Shown piece by piece: positions 22,301 through 34,071 of a stretch of DNA of 64,000 nt. Source of the stretch: Orbilia blumenaviensis (Eukaryota; Ascomycota; Orbiliomycetes; Orbiliales; Orbiliaceae); assembly GCA_036872755.1 (NCBI GenBank), contig JAVHNS010000016.1, positions 930,001 to 994,000 of the forward strand. Reading direction: 5' to 3'. The position numbers and the translations under genes were made by a program. The notes below the pieces were generated by a model. It did no database searches, was not told the origin of the DNA, and saw nothing but the letters and a program-made list of their open reading frames with translations. Positions within the stretch are counted from its first letter, which is position 1. Each line of letters opens with the position of its first letter.

Positions 22301-25300
22301 CCCCAAGCTTGCAAGTGAATAAGAAAGATAAAAAACAAAAACAACAATAGATATAGATAGTTATGCAAGTTCATGCAGCTGTCTCGCAGCGGGGAACTCG
22401 GAAAATGGCTTGGGTGGCCACGGGGTTCAGGCTAGAGAAGAGGCTCCATATTCAGAAAAGCATTGATCTTTGGCACTTCTATCAGCTTCGTTCACGAATT
22501 GATCGCACCGATGCTGGGGGAAATAGTGAAGGTAAGATGAATCAAAGCTAGTAGTAGATTTTTTACGTTGAATTCGGGATGTGCACTAAAGACAAGGACT
22601 GCGTAATAGTATGCACCCTTGGTCATGGCTCCCATACCTGCCGGCAGCAGGCTCCAACTTATCCGCTAGACGAGGTCTGGGTCCACGATCACATGAGATA
22701 TGCGGGCTGAGGCATGAGAAATCAGAGGAAGGTGTATAGGCACTCCGCAAAATTCTATACCCTGATGTTTGGATCGATGCAAAGGATGTTAGCAAGCGAA
22801 TGGATAGCAACCACATGGCCCCCCGAGACGTCGAGATGCAGTGTCGGAGTTGAGGGGTTTTTCTCTTCGTGATGGCTCCGTTTTCACTTTGATTTTCACT
22901 TTCCCTTCAAATTTTTTTTTTTTTTTTTTTTCAAAGCTTCTTTAATTAGGTTTTCGCTGTAGCGAACATATTTATACGATTGCAAAACGCTTAGCGTCGG
23001 GCACAATGATGCAGTTTAAAGAGAGTAAGACTAATGGGAAAGGAATTTCTCAAGCTGGTTAGTAGGTTTTCAATAATGCAGGAACATGCATCCAATCTTG
23101 TGACTTGGACATATTCAACGTCTTAAGTCGTTGGGAAGGAACCTACATTTTCTCTATTGAGCAATGAATTTCTTTTCTACGACGCTGAGACAGGGTAACG
23201 TCAGGCATAATTAAATGAGGAGCATTCGGGAACAAGCCACAACCTTAAAAAAGTATTCGTATCACAGGAACGAAAAGGTGGTGGATACCCTATTAACCTT
23301 TTGGAATTCTGATGGCTGGTGTGTGTACCGTGATCGAGAGGGTTTCATAGCCGCTATAATATTAATGGGTAAATATGTTTTAGAGTTTTTGCGTGTGGTT
23401 TTACAAGATCCAAGCCGTGAAACATGTCAAAATAGATTTATCTCCATAAAATGCTGTCGGTCAAGTGGGAGTTGCGTATAAAAATTCCCCGAAGGTCTAA
23501 TTTTGGGGTCCGCCCACCTTCATGATAGTCGCTGTTGCACTGACAGGGGGGAGGGTTGGAGGGTGTCGATGGATGACAGATTGATTTTCCCGGATTTTCT
23601 AGTGAAATTGTCAGCATGGCATCTAGGCTTCAGGCAATTGGAAAAAAAGAAGGTTTGAGGGATAGTCGATAGGCAGCGAGGGCGGAGGAATGAAAAAAAA
23701 AAAAAAAGAACATACGTATTGATGTTCCAGCGATTCCACACGCTATGGTGGTTTGAGCGGATGCAGAGTAATAAGGTCCCAGAACTCAGCCCGGCCAATC
23801 ACGCAGCGCGCGGAAGGCTTTGACTTGCGTTATTCTGGCTGTTGATCACCATCGTATTTCGTTAAAATGCAAATGCAGGATAGAGAGTTCTCCTGAGTCG
23901 CCCGCTGTCGCTCGCAAGAGCGCCGCAGCAGGATTGGTACATACATATACATATCCCATGTACTGTGCATGCAAGTCGAACCTTTGGAGCTGTTTTTGCT
24001 GCATGTAATGCGTTAGACATGGGGCACCAGTAGCTAGGTATGCCTGGAACCGTGGAGGACGACATCCTCGGCAGGCCGAGCCGGGAACGCTCAGACATGC
24101 GGCAGCGTCCCGCGTTGTTCAGCGTTGGCATCCCACAGAAAAGGGTAGGGTGGACCAAGGGAGGCAGGCAAAGAAGTCAGAGGAAGAGAGTGGGAGATAA
24201 TCATGCATCGCCACTGCAGTAGCATGCATCGGTCGCATGGACTCTTGTCCAGCATTCTCCACATAATAATCGAGAGACATAAGAATAATCTCGGATGGCC
24301 TAAAACCGACATCGTTAGCTCCCGATTCGTCAGGGTCTTTTTTGAAACGTCATGCACGATTCGCTGGAAGGCGAAGACGACGAGGTTCGATAGCTCGCGG
24401 GGATCTAGAACTCCCAGAACGCCATTCGAGACGTTGATAAAAAAAAAATTTCCCTCTCACTCTCGTTCTCACTCTCACTCTCACTCTCTCATTCTTTTCT
24501 TTTCCCTGTTTTCTTTCTTTTTTCTCTTCCGTCTAAATGAAAATTAGAACGAAAGAAAAAAGAAAAAAGAAAAAAGAAGAAGAAAAAAAAAACCATTTGC
24601 GCAGAGAGTCCTGTTTCGAAAGTGAGCATGCACAAATCTGAATATATAGAGGGCAAGAAGAGACGAACCGTCTGGTTCAAACGATACAAGTAATTGATTG
24701 GATTCGGTATCCCATAAATCGCTCACCACGTCCCGGGGGACGAAAACCCTCCCGGAGCCGATGGCTAGGACCCCAAGGACAGGTCGAGTTTGAGCTCGAG
24801 TGTTGGAGCTGCTGTTGACGGCCGAGAAAGCAACTGACGAGTAGAATTGAGGTTGTACCAGATTGGCACATGTTACACAAGCTTGCAAGGCTAGGACCCT
24901 CGAAGCAGTTTAGTTTAGTCCGTGGCTAAACTACAGAGAACCACCAGCGCGGGCACATCAATCGCACAGCAGTACAACCAAACCGCAGCTCCAGTGCGCG
25001 ATCGTCGTGTAGTAGCTAATAGTCGTCAGCAGCCTAGGGCTGACCAGAATGCGGGTGTGGGGGCGGGGAGGTTATCCACGGCCACGAAGCGCGATGTCAT
25101 TGCCATATCTGGTGATATTGAATATGAAAGCAGTAGGTATTTGCGGTGATCCGTGATCCGAACAGGACACTCCCAGAGCGCTTGAGCTTCTAGCATCGTT
25201 GGGGTTGCAGACAGAAATCCCTCGAGAGGACTTACTTGGGTCTCATACCGCGGACGGGTGGGTTCGTTGCTCGAGACGAGATAGGTACTAGTGAATACCT

Positions 25301-25700
25301 ACTAACTAGCTATGATGCAGTGCCGAACGCTGGCAAGCACTTATCATAGGTACGAAGTACAACCTGGGCCAACATATTGGTCTTTAAGCAAATACTACCT
25401 CCTCAAGTGGGTAAGTAAGAGAATGTGAGTGAGCAGATTAGCGATTATAAATAAGCATCCTTAGGTAGACAGTTGCAAGATACTCGATTGAGCACTCAAG
25501 TAAGCCATAGTGTGTAAGCTACCTAGGTAGTAAGTCAGGACTTATTTGCCGACTTATCCAAGCACATATCAGAACCGATGTATATGAGTACAGTACCCAG
25601 GTACCTAAGTAGGTACCTACTTACTGACTTAAGCAAGCACTCAAGTACTCACTGACGTAGTATTATAATCTATCGGGTAAAAATATCAGCCATGGGTTCC

Positions 25701-25727
25701 AAAAAAAAAAAAAAAAAAAAAAAAAAA
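25701..25727. repeat. A27 homopolymer
   Basis: The longest homopolymer in the window, 27 consecutive A, directly after a TAGGTACC-rich stretch and before CATACA repeats. Its length may be affected by sequencing error. Confidence 0.9.
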
Positions 25728-26370
25728 TTAAAGGCGGATTGGGAACGATGTAGTATCCAGCGATGGCTGGGACATGCACGCCTCTCAGAATTAGCACATA
25801 CACACATACACACACATACATACTTACACACACGCGCACATACATACATAGATACATTCATATGTACGGGCATAGAATATTTAGTTTCGTATTGGCCGTG
25901 ACCTTATGGGCCGGATAGTCCAGAATCAGCTCGATGAGCTCTTCGCGGGCGGAACTAAAAAGAAGTAAAATAAAAAAAATTGAAGAGGGTGTCGTTATAA
26001 TATCAATTTCAGGCACTCAATCCGTTGGGAGAAAAACCTCGTCTCCTGGAACTGTGAATACGACAGCCGAAAACCGACCTAAACATCAGGCTTAATTAGC
26101 CGTACATACACAAGAAAGTACAGACATACGCACGCAAGTATGCTACGGGTATATAAGGAAGTACATAAGTAGGTTTATAATATATTTCCATAGTTTTGAC
26201 AGCTCTTCCATCCTTGAAGTCGAGGTAGACTGTTATCATGAATCGGGGCTCATCAGAATATGAATAATATCAATACCTAATGAAGTAATAACACCTTAAC
26301 AGTACCGACTTAAGTATCCACACACATATGCATACTTCACACACCCACCCACACACCCACACACCCACCT

Positions 26371-26451
<81 letters not shown>
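26371..26451. repeat. (ATCA)20 tetranucleotide array
   Basis: About twenty perfect copies of ATCA, preceded by a CACACCCA-type repeat at about 26336-26369. Such a perfect array is likely to vary in copy number between strains. Confidence 0.97.
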
Positions 26452-26452
<1 letters not shown>

Positions 26453-27642
26453 TATATAAACCCGTTCAATTGATCAATAGCATATACTATTAGCAGAATG
26501 AAAACCCAAATACAATAGTTACGATGCGGGCAGATACATGTCCCGACAGGGAGCTATATTTTAGAGTCTACGTGTATACTATACTACCTACCTAGCTACC
26601 ATCAAACATCAAACTTGCTGAACTGTCCACTGTTAAAGTGTCAATTGTTACGTCGGAATTCGGCAAGGAGGGACTCAAAAGAGAAAGGGAAAGAGAGTGA
26701 GATAAAAGACCTAGGTGTATATATAAGAAAAAAGAAAAAAAAAACACACACACACACACAAGAACAATAGCGGGAACAAGAGGAACAGGGCTCCACTGGT
26801 TGATGATACCACGACGAAATGGTACGGTTGGTGTTTTCTTAACGTCTCCTGATCCAAGCCCAGGTTCAGAACCCAATCGCAATTCCAACTCTTCCCCCCC
26901 CCGTCGGGTCCGGTCGAGCCTCTCTTTTCTAGATTCCCTCACCCACTCATTGCCTTCTTACCTAAACATCACCCTGTCCAATTATATAGAAGAAAAAAAC
27001 ATCGTAACAGACCAAACTGCTGCTTCTGGTGACTTACCCAAATACATATCTACCCTTATGTGCGTACGTATGTACCTACCTCTCTAACTTCCCTACTTAG
27101 CTAGCCGCCTCGATTCTATTCATCTCTCTGTCCTGCTGGTTAATACCGCTTCTGCTGCTGCTCCTGCTGCTGCTCCTGCTGCTGCTGCTGGCACTGCACC
27201 ACCTCTTCGCGACGACAACCCCCCCGGCTGCATCTCTGCCACCTCGATCCCCAAACCCCGGGCTGTCTTCCGACCGACCCTTGAATTAATTTTTCGGTTG
27301 GCGAGTACCGCTCTGCGCTGCGCTGCACCACTGCGCTCCAAAGCAAAGCATTTCCAGCCGCTTCATCTTGCCTCCTGCACTGCTTAACCACCACCACTCC
27401 TACCACCACCACCACCACCACCACCACTACCACCACTACCACCACCCATCCTGCTGCCTGCCTGCCTGGCTACTTGCATGTACCCAGCCTGAACTCTTAC
27501 GAACTGGGTAATATCACCAAGGCCATCTGACTGCGCTCTCCAACTCTTTGTCGCGGGACGTTGTTGCCCTGTCTTCCCGGAGCTCATTCACCGCAACCCG
27601 TCCGCTCATCGCGCGACTACCTAATATACATACTTACTCACA

Positions 27643-27959
27643 TATAAAAGCCACCATCCAAAAGCCACCATCTCACCAAAGTCACGTGAACAACATCAAC
27701 CTCGAAATAAACCCTTAAAAACCTCAAGGTATGTTGTCTATGACGTTGTTCCATCTCCTACAGAATGAGCAGCATATGCATATCCCCGTTTTTTCTTCCG
27801 GAAAGTCATTCTGAGTAAAGGTCATCCGTGCCTGGGTCGGCGTCCTTGTCACGGAGCCGCTCGCGCCCTTCAACCTCCTTGTTACACCAAACTCAAAAGG
27901 TTCTCTGCTGTTGGGAGGGTAGGCTGGCTCCAGCGATCAAACCCGAGGACTGCTTGAGT

Positions 27960-27995
<36 letters not shown>

Positions 27996-29086
27996 ACACA
28001 CACAAAGTCCCCGGGATACTTCACCCGAGTTTTCGAGCATTGCGCCCTGCTGGGTCTATCTGCCTGTTCCGGCAGGATAGCCCGAATGGAATATCTGACG
28101 GCCAAAAGTGTTCAATCTCGCTGCCTTCGAGAATTCTTCGATCTCACTAAACGAGATCCGATCAATGATTGCAACGGATTGGGGGCTGAGTTTCCCGGTC
28201 CGGGAAAACAATGGAAACGAGAAAACAATGGCAAATTTACGGCAATACATTTGTATGCACGTTGGGCTTTAGCAGGGCTGGCTACAAACCCGACGAAACG
28301 TCGATGCTCTTCACAATCAATCAAATAGTTTATGCAGGCTTTTGTAGTTTGTTTGCCCAAGGCTTGGAAGGCAAGGGCCGCATAGCCAAGTCATCAGAAA
28401 CCCGCTTCACTGATTGTTTTCCCCGGGGTCTTGCATAGCTTGCCTATTGTTGATGGCTGGCCACAAGTTGAGTAGGCTCGCCATCTCGCCATCTCGTGAT
28501 CCTCCGGGTCTCCGATCCCCCAAGAACACTTTAATCCCTCTTATCTAAATTCTATCTTCTTTACTTATGCAAAGCCAAATCACTCTGCGCAGAGTCAGTC
28601 GCAGGAGATACATACACCCTCCGTCCTTTTTCCCCCCCTTCCCCTGGCCTTCGCTTCGTTCCTCGCAGGGCAGCCTCCCAACGGAGATTTTGATTTTGCG
28701 TTTTTAATTAATTTTAGCGATGTTCAGCAGCTTGTCTCCCGTTGTTTGAACATGTGTCAGGATCCCGATGGCTAATCAATACCTGGCTCTACAGCTTCCC
28801 ATTGCTTCTTTATAGATAAACCTAAATTCGAGGCCAAAGCGGAGAACCCGACAGGAATTGCTTAAACACTCAGCTTCTTCAAGTGTCTGGAAGGGATTGC
28901 GTTTTGTTTAATACCTCTTTAGTGGTACCCTCTATATATCTCGGGACGCTTATATCGATTGGGTTGTTGAGAGCCCGTGGAAAGTTATATGACTTTTCTG
29001 GGTTAGGCTGCATATCGCGCATCGTTTATTGCATTAATCAACAACATCTACCAAAAGCTTACCTTAGTGGGCATACCTCTTTGTCG
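27643..29086 (+). promoter_or_regulatory. Candidate promoter and spliced leader of the NDT80-type gene
   Basis: A TATAAAA box lies at 27643-27649, followed by a TCACGTGA site at 27682-27689 and a strong donor AAG/GTATGT at 27729. No ATG-led conserved frame follows until 29087. This fits a transcript that starts near 27670 and has a 5' UTR intron before the start codon. The elements are visible. The transcript itself is inference, and the region could equally serve a noncoding RNA. Confidence 0.35.
27963..28005. repeat. (CA)n microsatellite
   Basis: CA dinucleotide run with one TA interruption, inside the candidate leader of the NDT80-type gene. If that leader is transcribed as proposed, the run lies in its intron. 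Confidence 0.95.
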
Positions 29087-32042
29087 ATGATGACCGGCCT
29101 GGAAGAAAGTACCTCGACCCAGGCCTTGAAGGCTGCACTAGAAAACGAAATGGAACCCACGCCTGCATCATCTACAGAGGGGATTGCTCACCCGATCAAC
29201 TCCGTCGGCAGCGGTTCTGAAGATATGGTTGCAGCCCCGAACCCAGTCAATGCCGTACCCCCGTCCGAGAGCGAGGGTGTATCGCACCCTCCACCCCCGG
29301 GAGAGCCCAGTGAAACTCGCGACACAGGAGTTTCTCCGGGACAATCCCTGGTTGACCCCCCTCCAGCCCTTATCGAGAATATCTCCCTAACCGACGAAAC
29401 AACTACACCCCCGAATAGCGGAAAACTGCATGAAGAAAGGTTCGTGGTGTTCACTGGCCTTTCCTTTCCTTTCCTTTTTTTCAATTTTTACTTTTTTCTC
29501 TTCTCGCCCCTCTTACTACTCGGACCGCTCTTGCTGGTTCACTCCCGTCTGCACAGTCATCCTTCGTGTTCATCATCAACCTCGTTTCTTAACATTTCTT
29601 TTTCCTCCTTCTCCAAGTCTTTCCTTCTAGATTTCTTCTGAGAATATTCCGAATTTGTTTTTCCTACTATTTTCTTACATTCTCAAGCCAGCTACTACTC
29701 TTCCACCACGTCTGGTTTTTTGTTTCTTTTGAAGCCTGCCAGACGGGCAAACGTTTGGATACCCACCCCCCTTCCGAGCTGCTTGCTGGGCGACTGTTGT
29801 ACCCTTCCCATCGTCTTGGATCGCATATGTAGCAGGACAGCCTTCCGGACCCAAAACTGGATAGGAAACAATGCTACGACACTTCCATGGCTTGTGCGCC
29901 AACAACTAGACAGGGAACCTAGACCTGATTTCTAAGTCTATAAACGTTGTCAGACACAAATCTGGGCAGGCTTTGCCTCTTTCTTCAGACCATTTAAAGT
30001 TCTAATTTCTCTTTAGTTCAGTCTACTAACATATCTCGGAACCCTCGTGTAGACCGCGGTCAGAATCAAACGTGATCCAAGGCTCGACCCCAAGCAATCA
30101 GAACCTGACCTCAGGTAGCACCAAAACCAGTCCTCTAGAGACGCTTCATTGTGATAGCAGACACCCTGAACCAGAGACCTTGAGCATCCACGGGAAATCC
30201 CATACGACGAACTCCCCGCCTTCTAGTTCGGCTTCTCATGCTGGTCCTGTTTCGAATACATCTCTACCCGCCCTATCACGAATAGTAATGCCTTACGGTT
30301 TGACGAATGACGCTGGCCGGCCTCTTAGGTACCCTTTTCCCGATCCTTGCACCGTATACAAATAAAGTCTATCTTAGAATTGTTTCTGTTGCAACATAGC
30401 TATCCGAAATTTAAACCGCAATCCTTAACCTTCCTCTCAATGCTTGATCTCATGGGTACATTTTGTGGAGAATAGGAGAACGCTAACGTACTTAATCTTA
30501 CATTTATATAATTACAGCCCGCCTGCTGCTACACAGATGGATCCTACAGTTCCACGGCCAATAGGTCTACCAGCATCACCTTCGTTCAATAGACCAGACA
30601 TCTCGCATCCAGAGAGTCACCATCACCATAGCCATCACCGTTCTTCCATTGACCATTCTGCTCTTCCTACGCTACCAACTCTTCCAGGCCTTACGAGACA
30701 CAGGTCGTCTCGCTCACCCTCTGGTGCAAGATCACCTCCATTATCTGATTCATCTGAAGGGTCTATCCACCTCTTACCACCCATAACAATGGATTCATCA
30801 TCATCAGGCAGCCACCAAGCAACCGGTCCCCCACTTCTGGAGACAGAAGTCCTCCAAAAACTCGTGACCCCCGAAGGCCACATCATCAGACCCGAAATAC
30901 ACGCTAGAATTGATAAGGGGTTCTTCTTATCCGATAACGATTGGACTTGCTACCGCAGGAACTATTTTTCAGTCGGATGTTCATATTCTCTTTACCCTCA
31001 TCCCAGCGGTGCCATATATCTCCAGACCCACCAAGGGGTCGATCCCGTGGCCGGGTTCGCGGTCAAAATTAGCGCCGCCGTAGAAGGCGCGGGAGGTAAA
31101 CCAGTGGAGCTCGTCCAGCATACGCCTAAGCGCGATAAAGGACCGCAAATGCAACCTGGTCTCATCAAACTCGTCCCACAATCCGCTACCGGGAATCAGT
31201 TTAGTGGTGCACACCCCGGGAATGTCATGAAGCACGGCCCGGAGTATGATTATAACTATCCTCACACGCATATTCCACACCAGCCAGTAAATCAAGCAGT
31301 TTACGACCGCATACAATTCAAGTCCGCCACGGCCAATAATGGAAAACGCAGAGCAGCCCAACAATATTATCACCTTGTCGTTGAGCTGTACGCCGAAATT
31401 GTCTCTACGGTTAACGGAGAAGCAGACAACTCTTACGCTCTCGTCGCCAAGAGAATATCCGCCCCTATGGTGGTCCGCGGCCGTAGTCCGGGCCACTACG
31501 TGGATGAACGGAAGCACAACCGGCCCACGAGCGCCGGGCCGGACGGGAAGGGATCTGGAACCCAACCGTCTACTCCAGCTACTTCGTACGCCCCTGGTAT
31601 CGGACTACCATCAGACCACCATTCATATTACGCCAAACCGGCACCGCCTGGCGTCGGTGCGGACCACGAACATTACGGTCATCCGTTGCCTAATGAGGGT
31701 GACCAACCTTCTTACTCGTATTATCCCCAGGCATTGAACCACCCGTACGATAGCCGTCCAAACCACACTCCATTCAACGGCTACTATATCTCAGGGGGTG
31801 TTCACGAGCCCTTCAAAGGTTACCAGCCCGTTGGTATCAGCTGCACCACCTATGGAGACTCAACTTATGGGTACATCCCGAGCAGCGGACGCTCCCGTGT
31901 TAAGAATGAGGGTGTGTATAATAGCCTTAGCTGGCCTCGGGATACCCCAAGAGTTGAGTATCAGCGCAACCATGGTGGGGGCGACAAGCTCTACTCCACT
32001 GAATCATCCACACAGCACTACCCTAGTTTACCAACGCTCTAG
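29087..32042 (+). CDS. NDT80/PhoG-like transcription factor, VIB-1/XprG type
   Basis: Exons 29087-29439, 30053-30328 and 30518-32042 give 717 residues. The NDT80 DNA-binding domain (p53-like Ig fold) spans about residues 333-540: IRPEIHARIDKGFFL, NDWTCYRRNYFSVGC, QHTPKRDKGPQMQPG, RIQFKSATANNGKRRAAQQ and VVRGRSPGHY. The conserved QFKSATANNGKRRA and RGRSPGHY blocks resemble VIB-1 of Neurospora and XprG of Aspergillus, which control extracellular proteases, starvation response and heterokaryon incompatibility. The N-terminal 330 residues are Ser/Pro/His-rich with a HHHHSHH run; the C-terminus is Tyr/Pro/Gly-rich and ends PSLPTL. Intron 1 is 613 nt, with TACTAAC 20-30 nt before its acceptor. The domain is certain. 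Placement among the NDT80 paralogues needs a tree. Confidence 0.88.
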
Positions 32043-32537
32043 AAAGAATTTCCCGGGTGTCAAGCTCCATCCTACATATCTAAAGCAGAACACTCTGAAC
32101 CTCTTTTTTTCTCCCTCTTCATTTCTTCACCTTCACTGAACTGTCCTTATGCCTGACAAGTCCCTCCAGGAACGGTTCGGCCTGAAGCTGCCTCTTTGAT
32201 TCTCCCCTTAGCGACAGGCGGGAAAATATTTTGGCTGGTACTTAAGCCGCCGGCGTTTTTAATTTTCAATTTTATCTTTGGGATTTATCGTGCATTAGCA
32301 TAGTAGTTCGTTTCCATGACGGCCTTGGTCTCCTTCACTCTCCTCTCTCCAACCTCCTAACCCCCTCCTCCTTCAACTCGACTGATGATACCTAACGATT
32401 TGCATACACAACAATGGGATAAACAAAAAATTATGGTTATTAAGATGCATTGGGCGCTATTCGGGATATTCGGATCTGTATTCTTTTTTTTCTTCTCCTT
32501 TCTCTGATTATTATTACTTCTTTTTCTTCTTCCCCCA

Positions 32538-32577
32538 CCCCCCCCCCCCCCCCCCCCTTTTTTTTTTTTTTTTTTTT
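32538..32577. repeat. C20 followed directly by T20
   Basis: Twenty C residues abut twenty T residues on the plus strand, about 500 bases after the stop of the NDT80-type gene. The purine strand has a G-run able in principle to form G-quadruplex or triplex structures. Confidence 0.9.
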
Positions 32578-33489
32578 ACCCCAAGGATGTATCAATTTGA
32601 GCTTCTTATTCTTGATTCCTGCGGCTCTGTTTTCCATTTCTTTGAGTTTGTGTATTTCCTTGTCCACTATAAATGCTACCGCCACCGCTACCACTGTTCC
32701 TACTACTTGTTATCATTATCAATGGTACTTTAACTTTTTTGCTCCGGGATACGGCCTTTCTTGGACGCTCCAAAGTCCATCATGTAATATGTCACCTGTT
32801 ATGTTCCTTTCCCCCCTTTCTCTTTAATTCCGTATAGCCACAGTACCTGTAGCATTAGTGGTTCTATTTTTTTATTATTATTATTCTCCTTCTTGATTTT
32901 TAACTTCCCAAAAAAATAAGACGCATTCTAGTCACACTTCCTCGATAAATATCTTAACTCTAAGACTAAGACTAAGACGTGGGTAGGCGAATACTTGAGC
33001 GAGTACCTAAACTACTCAAGTACTTTAGGTACATTACTTACCTAATTATAGATGGGGATCGGCCATGCTAGGTCATGGCTCCGAGATCGCATCTTCGTCA
33101 GACGGCGACGATGCGTACTTTAATGGGCCTTCCGTCCCGCGCAGTAAGTGCACCTCCGTAGGATAGTATAAGATTATATATATGATGCATAGCATCGGTG
33201 ATTCCAAATGCCTTCGGCAACCGAGCTTCGCACTTTTTTTTTTTTTTTTTTTGTTTTTCTCCCCAAGCGACTAGCTCAACAGGCCGGGCCGACTGCAGAG
33301 TGTGTGCGAGTGCATCATTGTCATCGGACCTCCCGTCATCACGGACATCCCAGATCGACCGGAGCCATTACCAGCTACTAAGCTAAAGCTGTTGCATTTA
33401 AAAATGCAATTTGCTTTTGCGTTGGGCATGTCGTCGGGTGGACTAAACCGGATCTGGATGCTACCCCAGATATCGAGTCAATGAGACCG

Positions 33490-33499
33490 CCGATGTCGG
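33490..33499. promoter_or_regulatory. CCG-N4-CGG motif, candidate Leu3-type site
   Basis: CCGATGTCGG lies inside the longer palindrome GCCGATGTCGGC, about 570 bases upstream of the LEU1 start codon. Leu3/LeuB zinc-cluster factors bind CCG-N4-CGG and activate leucine genes, including LEU1 in yeast. The match is exact for the half-sites. Use is inferred from position. Confidence 0.45.
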
Positions 33500-33508
33500 C
33501 AGGGAAGG

Positions 33509-33531
33509 CCGGCGCACCAATCTAGCGCCGG
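33509..33531. repeat. GC-rich inverted repeat with CCAAT in its loop
   Basis: A perfect 7-bp inverted repeat, CCGGCGC and GCGCCGG, separated by nine bases containing CCAAT. It is ten bases downstream of the CCG-N4-CGG site, in the LEU1 upstream region. Confidence 0.6.
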
Positions 33532-34071
33532 AGCCAATCCTAGCAGCGCAATTCATAAGCCAGACGAGAAGCGGGACTAGAATAGATCGGTGAATCTAGA
33601 TGCGAAAAACTGCAGGTACGATACAGTGAATGAGTCTGAGTGGGCTTGGAGGGGGTGTGAGTGAGGAATTCGAGGAGGGCCGAAGTTCGGATGTTCATCG
33701 ACGAAAGCAGAGGGATACTTAACGCCAGCTGGATCCTGCTGGACCGGTTTGGTCTCGACTTGGAATTCTTCTTGATCTGTATAGATTTGTCTTTTTTATC
33801 TTTGTCGTTGGGTTCTGTCTTCTATCTACGGCCACCTATCCCGTCTTTATTATTAGACATCATCATCATCATCTCATCTCTGACATACATACATACATCC
33901 ACCACCACCTCTATTTCCACATTTGACCTCCTACATACCTCAAACTAAAACTACGAGACCACCCTAGGCCTAGTACTTACCTCATACTCGCTCTTACACT
34001 TCCATCTACCGCCTCCGGTTTGATATATCTATACTTGAGCATCTTATAAATTGCTCTATACATACGCATAC

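Larger units (their letters stand above)
19331..27600. other. Long gene-free, repeat-rich region
   Basis: About 8.3 kb in which I find no convincing gene, tRNA or mobile-element protein. Open frames are short, overlap on both strands, and lack motifs. Simple sequence is abundant: G13 at 19817-19829, A22 at 21320-21341, T20 at 22912-22931, A27 at 25701-25727, CT-rich repeats near 24450-24490, CATA/CACA repeats at 25795-25860, an ATCA array at 26371, CTG-type triplets at 27140-27190 and CCA-type triplets at 27387-27440. Stretches near 25260-25650 are dense in TAGGTACCTA-like words. It could hold distal control elements of the NDT80-type gene downstream, unannotated noncoding RNA, or decayed transposons. 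Confidence 0.55.
32043..34071. other. Intergenic region upstream of LEU1
   Basis: 2 kb with no gene seen. It holds a C20-T20 run (32538-32577), a TACC/AGGTA-rich patch near 32990-33045, a T19 run at 33234-33252, a CCG-N4-CGG site at 33490 and a GC-rich hairpin at 33509. Short open frames such as the one at 33661-33948 look like pyrimidine-rich leader sequence, not protein. Confidence 0.6.

Noticed and set aside
26592..27087. Overlapping open frames in both directions before the NDT80 gene
   Set aside because: Composition comes from poly-A and CA repeats; no motif, no splice-supported continuation.
27120..27587. Minus-strand frames coding poly-Val, poly-Gln or poly-Gly
   Set aside because: They are translations of CTG and CCA triplet repeats, not protein-like sequence.
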